Part shown: positions 15,761 to 26,740 of the stretch, piece after piece
How positions within the stretch are numbered: the stretch's first letter is position 1
Layout of the letters: each line of letters opens with the position of its first letter
Assembly: GCA_016716465.1 (NCBI GenBank)
Contig: JADJWH010000005.1
Coordinates: forward strand, 1 to 64,000
Origin: Gammaproteobacteria bacterium
Lineage (GTDB): Bacteria; Pseudomonadota; Gammaproteobacteria; SZUA-140
DNA length: 64,000 nt
Direction of reading: 5' to 3'
The notes under the pieces: model-generated
Seen by the model: the letters and a program-made list of their open reading frames with translations, nothing else
Told to the model about the DNA's origin: nothing
The model's database searches: none
Position numbers and translations under genes: made by a program

Positions 15761-15764
15761 TTCC

Positions 15765-15773
15765 TGTGTATAA
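15765..15773. promoter_or_regulatory. DnaA box (relaxed consensus)
   Basis: TGTGTATAA is the complement of TTATACACA, which fits the DnaA consensus TTWTNCACA. It abuts NrdR box 2. Confidence 0.5.
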
Positions 15774-15808
15774 GCTTGGGAATGTCGGGGCAAAATGATC
15801 GAGCAAGC

Positions 15809-15817
15809 TGTGGATAA
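15809..15817. promoter_or_regulatory. DnaA box (perfect consensus)
   Basis: TGTGGATAA is the complement of the perfect R1-type box TTATCCACA. With the relaxed box 36 bases away it forms a pair, as seen upstream of nrdAB in E. coli where DnaA affects expression. Confidence 0.6.
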
Positions 15818-15868
15818 GCTGTGAATCTTGGAATATCGCGGTATGGCGGCCCGGAATGCGGGAAGATA

Positions 15869-15897
15869 GGAACAAATCGCTTTGAGGCTCGGTCGAA
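15869..15897 (+). promoter_or_regulatory. Sigma-E (RpoE) type promoter of the protease gene
   Basis: GGAACAA (15869-15875) and GTCGAA (15892-15897) with a 16-base spacer resemble the RpoE consensus GGAACTT / GTCNAA. The start codon follows 40 bases later. degP-type genes are classical envelope-stress targets. Confidence 0.42.
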
Positions 15898-15937
15898 TGC
15901 GGTTAGTCGCAGTCATTCAGAGGAATTTGGAGAGGTC

Positions 15938-17329
15938 ATGAAAGGAAAACGCCGTGTTTTTTTGACGACGGTCTGTATTCTCGCCCTGTGTACCGGCGCC
16001 ACGATTACCGCCGGTGCGTCCGCGTCGCTGCCCGCCGTCGATGCGCAGGGCGAGCAATTGCCGAGCCTCGCCCCGATGCTGGAGCGGGTGATGCCGGCGG
16101 TGGTGAATATTTCCACCCTCAGCCGGGTGCCGGTACAGAACAATCCGCTGCTGAGCGATCCGTTTTTCCGCCGGTTCTTCAATCTGCCGGAGCGCCCGCT
16201 GGAACGCCAGGCGCAGAGCCTGGGATCGGGTGTGATCATCGACGCCGAGAAAGGCTATGTCCTCACCAACAATCACGTGGTGGACAAGGCGACGGAGATC
16301 CGCGTCACGCTGATGGACGGCCGCCAACTGACCGCCAAGCTCATTGGCGCCGATCCGGAGGCGGATGTCGCGGTCATCCAGATCCCTGCCGAAGGCCTCA
16401 CCGCGCTGGCGCTGGCGGATTCGTCCCGCCTGCGCGTCGGTGATTTCGTGGTCGCCATCGGCAATCCCTTCGGGTTGGGCCAGACGGTGACTTCCGGGAT
16501 CGTCAGCGCGCTGGGGCGCAGCGGTCTCGGGATCGAGGGCTATGAGGACTTCATCCAGACCGATGCCTCGATCAACCCCGGAAATTCCGGCGGCGCCCTG
16601 GTGAATCTGCGCGGGGAGCTGGTCGGCGTGAACACGGCGATCATCGCGCCCGGCGGCGGTAATGTCGGCATCGGCTTCGCCATTCCGGCCAACATGGCCT
16701 CGCAGATCATGGCGCAGCTCGTCGAGTACGGCGAGGTTCGGCGCGGACAGTTGGGCATCGCGGCGCAGGATCTCACGCCGGAACTTGCCCAGGCCTTCGG
16801 GGTACACGATCTGAGCCAGGGCGTGGTGGTGGTTCAGGTGGGTGACAACACGCCCGCGGCCAAGGCGGGGGTCAAGAGCGGGGATATCATCGTCAACATC
16901 AACGGCCGCGAGATCCGAACCCGTTCCGAGTTGCGCACGGCGATCGGTCTGCTGCGGATCGGCGAAAGAATCAAGGTCGAGATCGTGCGCGACGGCAAGC
17001 GCCGTACGCTGACCGCGGAGATCACCGCGCCGGTGCAGGAGCAGATCGCGGGCGAGACGCTGAATCCGCGCCTGGCCGGCGCCCTGTTCGGTGACCTCGA
17101 CGAAAGTTCGCCGCTGTACGGCCGCATCGAAGGAGTGGTCGTCGTCGACATCAAGGCGAGCAGCGCGGCGCAACGCAGCGGACTGCGTCCGGGCGATGTC
17201 GTGGTGGCGGTCAACCGGCAAGCGGTGACATCGATCGAGGAAATGCGGCGGGCGATCAATCCTGGCGACAACCGTCTCCTGCTCAACGTTCAGCGTGGAG
17301 AACTGGCGCTGTTCATCGCGCTGCAGTAG
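15938..17329 (+). CDS. degQ: Periplasmic serine endoprotease of the Do/DegQ (HtrA) family
   Basis: A 463-residue envelope quality-control protease and chaperone. A signal peptide covers about residues 1-28. The trypsin-like domain has the triad His113 (TNNHVV), Asp143 (EADVAVI) and Ser217 (NPGNSGGA). Two PDZ domains follow, at about 270-360 and 385-460. The loop before the catalytic domain carries the short PFFRRFF element typical of DegQ/MucD rather than the long E. coli DegP loop. GGAGAGG before ATG 15938 fixes the start. It is divergent from nrdJa and followed by a 28-base terminator dyad. DegP or MucD are alternative names for the same family. Confidence 0.94.
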   Translation: MKGKRRVFLTTVCILALCTGATITAGASASLPAVDAQGEQLPSLAPMLERVMPAVVNISTLSRVPVQNNPLLSDPFFRRFFNLPERPLERQAQSLGSGVIIDAEKGYVLTNNHVVDKATEIRVTLMDGRQLTAKLIGADPEADVAVIQIPAEGLTALALADSSRLRVGDFVVAIGNPFGLGQTVTSGIVSALGRSGLGIEGYEDFIQTDASINPGNSGGALVNLRGELVGVNTAIIAPGGGNVGIGFAIPANMASQIMAQLVEYGEVRRGQLGIAAQDLTPELAQAFGVHDLSQGVVVVQVGDNTPAAKAGVKSGDIIVNINGREIRTRSELRTAIGLLRIGERIKVEIVRDGKRRTLTAEITAPVQEQIAGETLNPRLAGALFGDLDESSPLYGRIEGVVVVDIKASSAAQRSGLRPGDVVVAVNRQAVTSIEEMRRAINPGDNRLLLNVQRGELALFIALQ

Positions 17330-17353
17330 CGCAACGGACATCCGTCCATAAAA

Positions 17354-17381
17354 GGAAACGCCGCCCGCGGGCGGCGTTTCC
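17354..17381. terminator. Bidirectional terminator between protease gene and sat
   Basis: A 28-base perfect dyad (GGAAACGCCGCC and its complement) lies between two convergent genes. On the minus strand it is followed by TTTT, on the plus strand by TTCCTTC within the stem, so it suits sat better but can serve both. Confidence 0.8.
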
Positions 17382-17401
17382 TTCGGAGCCGCGGCGCCGG
17401 C

Positions 17402-18619
17402 TTATTTGGCGGAGTGTCCGCTCAGTTTCACCTCGACACGGTCTTCGTCCTTCAGGTTGGCGTAGTATTCCCGCAGGACCTCCAGCACTTCCGGTCGGCT
17501 GAACTCGGGCGGGACATGGTCGTTCTCCGACAGTGCCTTGCGCAGCTTGGTGCCGGAAAGGAGCAGGCGATCCGATCCCTCATGCGGGCAGGTGCGCATG
17601 GAGGCCATGCCGTTGCACTTGAAGCACCAGAAGGTCCAGTCGATCTTGAGCGGCTTGGTTTCCAGCGCATCGGCCGGGATCTCGTCGAAGATGTGCTGCG
17701 CATCGAAGGGGCCGTAGTATTCGCCGACGCCGGCGTGGTCGCGGCCCACGATCAGGTGTGAGCAGCCGTAATTCTGGCGGAACAGGGCATGCAGCAGCGC
17801 CTCGCGCGGACCCGCGTAGCGCATGTCGAGCGGATAGCCCGACTGCACCACGGTGTCCTTCACGAAATAGTTTTCCACCAGGGCGTTGATGGCCTTGACG
17901 CGGACATCGGAGGGGATGTCGCCCGGCTTGAGCTTGCCGAGCAGGGAGTGGATCATCACGCCGTCGCAGATCTCGATGGCGATCTTCACCAGATATTCGT
18001 GCGAACGGTGCAGCGGGTTGCGGGTCTGGAACGCCACCACCGTGCTCCAGCCCTTGGCCTCGAACAGTTTGCGCGTCTCGGCCGGTGTCATGTAGACATC
18101 GGCGAAGTCGATCGGGAAACGGCCCTGCGACAGTACCTTCACCGGGCCCGCCAGATTCACGTCGCCCTGTTCCATCACCATCTTCACCCCCGGATGGGCG
18201 GGGTCGGTGGTCTTGAACACCATGGCGCATTCGTGTGCCTTGTCGATGGCGTATTTCTCGGTCACCCGCATGGTCGCCATGATCTCGCCGCTCTCGCGGT
18301 CCACCAGCGCGACCTCGCCGCCGGTCTTGATGCCCTCGGCTGTCGCCTTGTCGGTGGAGAGCGTGATCGGGATGGGCCAGAACAGGCCATTGGCCAGCTT
18401 CATGCCGTCGCATACCCCCTGCCAGTCGGCGCGGGTCATGAAACCATCGAGCGGGGTGAAGCCGCCGATGCCGAGCATGATGAGGTCGCCGGTTTCGCGC
18501 GAACTGATGTGTACCTTGGGCAGATTCGCGGCGCGCGCCCGTTCGGCGGTCAGCGCCGTGCCTTCCAGCAGCAGGGGCTTGAGGGCGGCGCTGCCATGGG
18601 GTCTGACGAGATTGGACAT
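17402..18619 (-). CDS. sat: Sulfate adenylyltransferase (ATP sulfurylase), homo-oligomeric type
   Basis: A 405-residue enzyme that interconverts ATP plus sulfate with APS plus pyrophosphate. It is the single-chain Sat type, not CysDN. The nucleotide motifs [11 protein letters not shown] (about 198-208) and GRDHAGVG (292-299) are intact, and [15 protein letters not shown] near residue 332 is a Cys/His set seen in the prokaryotic enzymes and likely to bind zinc. In sulfur oxidisers Sat runs backward, making ATP from APS and PPi. No apr, dsr or cys genes adjoin it here. AGGAG lies 8 bases before the ATG, and an extended -10 is upstream. Confidence 0.97.
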   Translation of the reverse strand: MSNLVRPHGSAALKPLLLEGTALTAERARAANLPKVHISSRETGDLIMLGIGGFTPLDGFMTRADWQGVCDGMKLANGLFWPIPITLSTDKATAEGIKTGGEVALVDRESGEIMATMRVTEKYAIDKAHECAMVFKTTDPAHPGVKMVMEQGDVNLAGPVKVLSQGRFPIDFADVYMTPAETRKLFEAKGWSTVVAFQTRNPLHRSHEYLVKIAIEICDGVMIHSLLGKLKPGDIPSDVRVKAINALVENYFVKDTVVQSGYPLDMRYAGPREALLHALFRQNYGCSHLIVGRDHAGVGEYYGPFDAQHIFDEIPADALETKPLKIDWTFWCFKCNGMASMRTCPHEGSDRLLLSGTKLRKALSENDHVPPEFSRPEVLEVLREYYANLKDEDRVEVKLSGHSAK

Positions 18620-18660
18620 GGTTCAACTCCTGAAGAATGGGATACCCGATGCTGGGGGAT

Positions 18661-18669
18661 ATTCTAGCA
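18661..18669 (-). promoter_or_regulatory. Extended -10 promoter element for sat
   Basis: On the minus strand TGCTAGAAT combines the extended TGn with a -10 matching 5 of 6 positions. There is no good -35 at 16-18 bases, which extended -10 promoters can tolerate. It lies about 45 bases before the start codon. Confidence 0.45.
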
Positions 18670-18724
18670 GAACAGCCCGAAACTGCGCGGAGGCTATTCC
18701 CCGGTCAGTGATCGGCGCGGCGCC

Positions 18725-19663
18725 CTAACCACTCTGATTCGCCCGCTTTGACTGGGCGTCCATGCGGTGGAGGCGGGTCGTGCGCATGGCCGGCTCCGGC
18801 TGCAGGGTGACATGCTCGATGTCGAATCGCTCGTGAAGCAGGTGCTGCAGCTCGGCCAACTGGTTGTCCCATTGAGACATATCGTGGATCACGACATGCG
18901 CCGAGAGCGCCACCCGCCCGCTTGCCAGCGTCCAGATGTGCAGATCGTGCACCTCCTTCACGCCCGACAGGCCCGCCATGGCGGCGCCGACCTGGCGCAG
19001 ATCGAGGTAGTGGGGCACGCCCTCCATGATGACGTGCAATACCTCACGCAGAAGCCGCAGACTGGACATCAGGATCAGCGCGCAGATCAGGAAGGACAGG
19101 ATCGGATCGATGGCGTTCCATCCCGTGAAATAGATAACGATACCGGAGGCCAGCGCCGCCGCCGAACCGAGCAGATCGCCCAGGACGTGGAGCAGTGCCG
19201 CACGGACATTGAGGGATTTTTCGCTGGCATGCAGCAGGCGGAATACGATCAGATTGATGGCCAGGCCTGCGGCGGCGATCACGATGACGATGCCGCTGTC
19301 GACCGGGGTGGGCGCCTGCAGGCGCTGCACGGCGTGCCAGCAGATGCCGATCACCACGGCGACCATCAGTGAGCCGTTGAACAGGGCGGCGACGGCCTCG
19401 GCGCGCGCCAATCCATACGAGTGGCGCGGGGAGGGCGGCTGGCGCGAGACCCAGGCGGCCAGGGCGGCGAGACCGAGCGCCGTCATGTCCGAAAACATGT
19501 GCCCGGCATCCCCGAGCAGGGCCAGCGAATCCGCCAGCCAGCCGCCTACCGCCTCGATCAGTGCAAAGCTCAGCGTGAGCAGAAAGGCCCACAGCAGGGA
19601 ACGGTCAACCGTACCGCTCCGGTCCGCCATATGGGCATGATGGTGGTGGCTGTGTTCGGGCAT
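18725..19663 (-). CDS. Cation diffusion facilitator (zinc/cadmium exporter, ZitB/CzcD type)
   Basis: A 312-residue inner-membrane metal/proton antiporter with six hydrophobic segments. A His-rich start (HSHHHHAH) is typical of zinc-handling members. The transport-site motifs are DAGHMFSD in the second segment and HVLGD in the fifth. The C-terminal cytoplasmic domain has HDLHIWTLASGRVALSAHV, the CDF metal-binding ferredoxin-like fold. Zinc is the likeliest substrate, with cadmium or cobalt possible. It stands between sat and hppA with no obvious operon partner; the upstream 300 bases are shared with hppA. Confidence 0.93.
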   Translation of the reverse strand: MPEHSHHHHAHMADRSGTVDRSLLWAFLLTLSFALIEAVGGWLADSLALLGDAGHMFSDMTALGLAALAAWVSRQPPSPRHSYGLARAEAVAALFNGSLMVAVVIGICWHAVQRLQAPTPVDSGIVIVIAAAGLAINLIVFRLLHASEKSLNVRAALLHVLGDLLGSAAALASGIVIYFTGWNAIDPILSFLICALILMSSLRLLREVLHVIMEGVPHYLDLRQVGAAMAGLSGVKEVHDLHIWTLASGRVALSAHVVIHDMSQWDNQLAELQHLLHERFDIEHVTLQPEPAMRTTRLHRMDAQSKRANQSG

Positions 19664-19963
19664 GGTGATGGAATGGCGGGATCGTCCCGCTCGTCGTGTC
19701 CGTGGAGTTACCTTAGCACGACTCTCGCGTGATCCCGTAGCCCCCGGTGGTGCCGCGGGCGTATTCGTTGCGCGGAGAGAACCTTTTACCTATGCTTGGT
19801 ACCGCTCAGTCTCGGAACACAAGCCAAACTACGTCGCTGGCGCGCATCGCAGCGCCGCATGAACCGGAGGGGTAGCACCGCCGCGATAGTTCAGATCCTG
19901 CCGTCAGCCGTTTGGCCAGCCACGAACGCCGCCGTTCTTTACAACAAAAGAGAGGGGGAAATC
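19664..19963. other. Divergent intergenic region CDF exporter / hppA
   Basis: These 300 bases hold no gene. A weak sigma-70-like pair for hppA is listed separately at 19768-19796. GAGGGGGA at 19952-19959 is the hppA ribosome site. I see no operator palindrome and no MerR-type dyad that would explain metal control of the exporter. Confidence 0.5.
19768..19796 (+). promoter_or_regulatory. Weak sigma-70 type promoter candidate for hppA
   Basis: TTGCGC (19768-19773) and TATGCT (19791-19796) are spaced by 17 bases. They match consensus at 3 of 6 and 4 of 6 positions. The resulting leader would be about 160 bases. Confidence 0.25.
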
Positions 19964-21973
<2,010 letters not shown>

Positions 21974-21983
21974 CGGTGGAATC

Positions 21984-22009
21984 GCGCGGGCGGCACTTGC
22001 CGCCCGCGC
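21984..22009. terminator. Shared terminator between hppA and pfp
   Basis: GCGCGGGCGGC (21984-21994) and GCCGCCCGCGC (21999-22009) form a perfect 11-base-pair stem with loop ACTT between the two convergent genes. No T-run follows on either strand, so it may be a weak or Rho-assisted terminator. Confidence 0.65.
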
Positions 22010-22015
22010 AGACCC

Positions 22016-23281
22016 TTACTTCAGTTCGAATCCCGCCGTGAGCCGTTTCGGAACCGGCACGTTCTTCGTCCGTACGTACGCCGGCAGGCCGTTCTTGTAG
22101 GGCGGATAGTCCTCTCCCCGGATGAGCGGCAGCAGATAGGCGCGGCACGCCGCGGTGATGCCGAAGCCGTCCTTCGTGATGAAATTCTTCGGCATCATCT
22201 TTTCCACGTTGGCGACCTTGTCGAGTGGGGCCAGCCCGATCTTCCAGCGATACGGGCGATTGGAGAGGCGCTCGATGGTCGGCATGACGGCGTTGTGACC
22301 CTTGAGCGCGAGCTGCACCGCGGCCTTGCCGACGGCGTAGGCCTGATCCACATCCGTCTTCGAGGCAATGTGGCGCGCGGCCCGTTGCAGATAGTCCGCC
22401 ACGCCCCAGTGGTATTTGAGACCAAGTCGTTGCCTGATCAGAGCGGCGATCACGGGGGCGACGCCACCGAGCTGCGCGTGACCGAAGGCGTCGCGCAGGC
22501 CCTGATCGGACAGGAACTTGCCGTCGCTTCCCCGCACACCTTCGGAGACCACGACCGAGCAGTAGCCATATTGACGCACCATGGCGTCGACCCGGGCCAG
22601 AAACCGGTCCGCCTCGAACGGGATCTCCGGGAACAGGATGACGACCGGCAGGTCGAGGTCCGCGTCGGCGGCGAGTCCTCCGGCGGCGGCGATCCAGCCG
22701 GCATGGCGGCCCATGACCTCGAGCACGAAGACCTTGGTGGAGGTCTTGGCCATCGATGCGACGTCGAAGCTGGCCTCGCGCGTCGAGACCGCGACGTACT
22801 TGGCCACCGAACCGAAGCCCGGGCAGTTGTCGGTGATCGGCAGATCGTTATCGACGGTCTTCGGGATGTGGATGGCCTGGACCGGGTAGCCGAGACTGGC
22901 GGATAGCTGTGAGATCTTGAGACAGGTATCCGCGGAATCGCCGCCGCCGTTGTAAAAGAAATAACCGATGTCGTGCGCCGCGAATACCTCGATCAGGCGC
23001 TCGTATTCACGCCGGTTCTGTTCCAGTCCCTTGAGCTTGTAGCGGCAGGAACCGAACGCCCCGGACGGTGTGTGGCGCAGCCCGGCGATGGCGCGGCGGG
23101 TTTCCCTGCCGGTATCGATCAGGTCTTCGGTCAGGGCGCCGATGATGCCGTTACGGCCGGCATATACCCGGCCGATCCTGTCCCGGTGCTGGCGCGCGGT
23201 CTCGATCACGCCGCAGGCGGAGGCATTGATGACGGCGGTGACGCCGCCGGACTGTGCGTAAAAGGCATTGCGTCGGGTCAT
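22016..23281 (-). CDS. pfp: Pyrophosphate-dependent 6-phosphofructokinase
   Basis: A 421-residue glycolytic enzyme that phosphorylates fructose 6-phosphate reversibly with PPi. GGGDSADT (112-119) has the Asp that replaces the Gly of ATP enzymes, and PKTVDND (140-146) has the Lys typical of PPi users; MGRHAGW is the substrate motif. TAGGGAGGGGATCC before the ATG is a strong ribosome site. It stands tail-to-tail with hppA. In methanotrophs such as Methylococcus a similar pfp is linked to hppA and works in sugar phosphate metabolism, including sedoheptulose bisphosphate; that wider substrate range is possible here. Confidence 0.95.
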   Translation of the reverse strand: MTRRNAFYAQSGGVTAVINASACGVIETARQHRDRIGRVYAGRNGIIGALTEDLIDTGRETRRAIAGLRHTPSGAFGSCRYKLKGLEQNRREYERLIEVFAAHDIGYFFYNGGGDSADTCLKISQLSASLGYPVQAIHIPKTVDNDLPITDNCPGFGSVAKYVAVSTREASFDVASMAKTSTKVFVLEVMGRHAGWIAAAGGLAADADLDLPVVILFPEIPFEADRFLARVDAMVRQYGYCSVVVSEGVRGSDGKFLSDQGLRDAFGHAQLGGVAPVIAALIRQRLGLKYHWGVADYLQRAARHIASKTDVDQAYAVGKAAVQLALKGHNAVMPTIERLSNRPYRWKIGLAPLDKVANVEKMMPKNFITKDGFGITAACRAYLLPLIRGEDYPPYKNGLPAYVRTKNVPVPKRLTAGFELK

Positions 23282-23443
23282 TGCGGATCCCCTCCCTAGT
23301 CATGACATGGCCGAACAGAACGCGAACGCTTCGACTCCATAAAATACGCTTTGCAGGGAAGAGAAAAAACGGTATAAGCATACGTCATGTCATTTGTCTG
23401 CCTGATGAGCGCCGTCATGGATGCGGCCGCTCCGCTCCTTGAG

Positions 23444-23476
23444 TTGACAAGATATTGAAATCGTTGATCTTTATGA
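23444..23476 (+). promoter_or_regulatory. Promoter candidate for adk
   Basis: A perfect -35 TTGACA stands at 23444-23449 in a locally AT-rich stretch, but no good -10 lies at 16-18 bases; TTTATG at 23471-23476 is too far. The overlapping TTGATC (23464-23469) with ATAATT (23487-23492) at 17 bases is an alternative. Confidence 0.3.
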
Positions 23477-23510
23477 AAAAAGACCAATAATTTAGGACGG
23501 GGTAAACGAT

Positions 23511-24611
23511 ATGAGAATCGTATTGCTGGGGGCGCCAGGCTCGGGGAAGGGGACACAGGCCAAGTTGCTGACGGAGCAATACCGGGTGCCGCAGATCTCG
23601 ACCGGGGACCTGCTGCGCGCCGCGGTCAAGTCGGGGACGCCGCTCGGCCTGCAGGCCAAGGCGGCAATGGATGCCGGCCGGCTGGTATCGGACGATCTGG
23701 TGCTGGCGATGATCCGCGAGCGTCTGTCGCAGCCGGATGCCCGCAACGGATTCATTCTTGATGGATTTCCCCGCAATCTGGCGCAGGCGCAGACCCTGGA
23801 TGCGATGCTCGATCGCATGGAACAGCCGCTTGATGCCGCCCTCCTGATCGATGTCGACCTCGATATCCTGATGCAGCGCATGACCGGGCGCCGCACCTGC
23901 GAGTCCTGCGGCCAGACCTACAACATCTACAGTTCGCCGTCCAAGCTGGAAGACCGCTGCGACAAGTGCGGGGGCAATCTGCGTCACCGGGCGGACGACA
24001 ACGAGGAGACCATCGGCAACCGGTTGCGGGTCTACGAGGCGCAGACGTCACCGCTCATTGAATACTATCGCGCGCAGAACCGGCTCAAGACCGTGCAGGG
24101 TGTGGGCGAGATCGCGCATATCTTCGCCGCCATCAAGCAGGTCGTGCAGGAGGCCCAGCGCGCCACGCAGGTGGCCAAGGCGGCCATGGCCGCGCCCGCC
24201 GTCCCGGCTACGCCGGCAGTGACCGCAAAAGCCGCCGGCGGCAAGCCGGCGGTGAAGAAGACGGCGGCGGCCAAGGCGAAGCCCGCCGCAGTGACCAAGA
24301 AGGCGGCGCCGAAGAAGAAACCCGCTGCGAAGAAGAAGCCCGCCACCAAGAAGAAGCCGTCAAGACCAACGGGCAAGAAGACGGCCGTGGCCAGGAAGAG
24401 GCCCGTTGCGAAGAAGAAACCCGCTGCCGGCAAGAAGGCGACCGTCAAGAAGAAAACGCTCGCCCGTGCGAAGCCCGCGCTGAAGAAGAAGGGCGCGACG
24501 AAAAAGAAGGTCGTTACGAAGAAGACCGCCGCGAAGAAAAAGCCGGTGCCGAAGAAAAAGGCCGTGATAAAGAAGAAGGTCAAAGCGAAACGCCCGGCAC
24601 GCCGCAAGTGA
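23511..24611 (+). CDS. adk: Adenylate kinase with a lysine-rich histone-H1-like C-terminal tail
   Basis: Residues 1-217 are a complete long-form adenylate kinase (AMP + ATP to 2 ADP): P-loop GAPGSGKGT at 7-15, ISTGDLLR, GFILDGFPRN, and a LID with Cys130, Cys133, Cys150 and Cys153 that should hold zinc. From about 222 to 366 the chain becomes a repetitive Lys/Ala/Pro tail with units such as KKKPAAKKK, like AlgP and histone H1-like proteins. Normal Adk ends near 215 residues. The reading frame is unbroken and base composition stays typical, so this looks like a real fusion. The tail could bind nucleic acid or polyphosphate; its role is unknown. Confidence 0.95.
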   Translation: MRIVLLGAPGSGKGTQAKLLTEQYRVPQISTGDLLRAAVKSGTPLGLQAKAAMDAGRLVSDDLVLAMIRERLSQPDARNGFILDGFPRNLAQAQTLDAMLDRMEQPLDAALLIDVDLDILMQRMTGRRTCESCGQTYNIYSSPSKLEDRCDKCGGNLRHRADDNEETIGNRLRVYEAQTSPLIEYYRAQNRLKTVQGVGEIAHIFAAIKQVVQEAQRATQVAKAAMAAPAVPATPAVTAKAAGGKPAVKKTAAAKAKPAAVTKKAAPKKKPAAKKKPATKKKPSRPTGKKTAVARKRPVAKKKPAAGKKATVKKKTLARAKPALKKKGATKKKVVTKKTAAKKKPVPKKKAVIKKKVKAKRPARRK

Positions 24612-24637
24612 CGGCTTGGGCCGTGCGCGGCTGCTGA

Positions 24638-25657
<1,020 letters not shown>

Positions 25658-25773
25658 CGCGGGAAAAGTGTGGAATCCGGGGGTCGCGCACCGTTCCCGG
25701 ACTTCCGGCGCCCCGCGTCCGCACCATGACCCGGATTCTTGTATCTTTCCGCCTGACTCTTTAACCTCGATTC

Positions 25774-26637
25774 ATGTCTTCGCTGTTTGATTTCGACGCC
25801 CCCCCGGACCGCTACGCGGTGATGGGCAATCCGGTCTCGCACAGCCTGTCGCCCGCCATCCACGCCGAGTTTGCGCGCCAGACCGGCCAGCGTCTGGTCT
25901 ACGAGGCGATCCAGGTGGACGAGGGCGGGTTCGAGCAGGCGGCCGGGAATTTCAGCGCCGCCGGCGGCAAGGGGCTCAATGTCACCGTGCCCTTCAAGCG
26001 CGTTGCCTGGGACTGGGTCGAGCGGCGCAGCGCGCGCGCCGAGCGCGCCGGTGCGGTCAATACCATCCGCTTCGATGCAGATGCCACCTTCGGTGACAAC
26101 ACCGACGGCGTGGGTCTGGTGCGCGACATCACGCTCAATCTGGACGCCGCCATCACCGGCCGGCGCGTGCTGATCGCGGGCGCGGGCGGCGCGGTGCGCG
26201 GGGTGCTGGCTCCCATTCTCGAACAGGGTCCGCGCGAACTGGTGATTACCAACCGCAGCGTCGACAAGGCCCTGGAACTGGCGGAGCAATTCTCCGACGC
26301 GGTGTCGCGGGTGAGCGCTTGTTCATTCGAGGCCCTGGCCGGACGCGAATTCGATCTGATCATCAACGGGACGGCGGCGAGTCTGCACGGCGCGGAACTG
26401 CCCCTGCCGCCGTCGGTGCTGGCGCCGGGCTGTGTGTGCTACGACATGATGTACGCGGCGCGGCCCACGCCGTTCCTGCGGTGGGCGCAGGCGCACGGCG
26501 CGGCGCGCGCCGTGGACGGTCTGGGCATGCTGGTCGAGCAGGCGGCGGAATCCTTTTTCCTCTGGCGCGGCGTGCGGCCGGAGACCGCGCCGGTGATCGT
26601 GAAGATGCGCGCGCTGCTGTCTTCCCGGGCGGGCTGA
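25774..26637 (+). CDS. aroE: Shikimate dehydrogenase (NADP+)
   Basis: A 287-residue enzyme of aromatic amino acid synthesis reducing 3-dehydroshikimate. The shikimate site is seen in GNPVSHSLSPAIH, the catalytic Lys in NVTVPFK and Asp in NTDGVGL. GAGGAVRG is the dinucleotide loop and NRSVDKA the NADP phosphate-binding stretch. The C-terminus GMLVEQAAESFFLWRG fits the family. The sequence YAVMGNPVSH starts at residue 14, so the start is slightly longer than in E. coli; it could alternatively start later, but no better ribosome site is seen. Confidence 0.96.
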   Translation: MSSLFDFDAPPDRYAVMGNPVSHSLSPAIHAEFARQTGQRLVYEAIQVDEGGFEQAAGNFSAAGGKGLNVTVPFKRVAWDWVERRSARAERAGAVNTIRFDADATFGDNTDGVGLVRDITLNLDAAITGRRVLIAGAGGAVRGVLAPILEQGPRELVITNRSVDKALELAEQFSDAVSRVSACSFEALAGREFDLIINGTAASLHGAELPLPPSVLAPGCVCYDMMYAARPTPFLRWAQAHGAARAVDGLGMLVEQAAESFFLWRGVRPETAPVIVKMRALLSSRAG

Positions 26638-26740
26638 GCACGGCGCGGCGGATTCTGCGCGAAATTTCTGTGACCTGCGTCTAAAGTTCTCCCGGATTTC
26701 ATCCGACACAGGGCCGTATCCCTGTCCACGGAAGCGATCG

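Larger units (their letters stand above)
15496..15937. other. Divergent control region nrdJa / degQ-type protease
   Basis: The 442 bases are much richer in A+T than the surroundings, especially 15601-15680. They hold a 42-base perfect palindrome containing an NrdR box, a second NrdR box, two DnaA boxes and a sigma-E-like promoter for the protease. No open frame here looks like a gene. Confidence 0.7.

Noticed and set aside
15496..15800. Cobalamin riboswitch for the B12-dependent reductase
   Set aside because: No B12-box-like sequence (GCCACTG) is visible; the region is explained by NrdR boxes.
15531..15875. 114-codon minus-strand frame in the nrdJa control region
   Set aside because: It covers both NrdR boxes and the AT-rich promoter stretch and has no homology-like pattern.
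22016..22040. tRNA-like TTCGAATCC motif
   Set aside because: The string lies in the coding end of pfp; no acceptor or anticodon stem can be drawn around it.
24220..24600. CRISPR-like or tandem repeat array
   Set aside because: The repetition is of lysine codons in one open frame, with no constant repeat-spacer unit.
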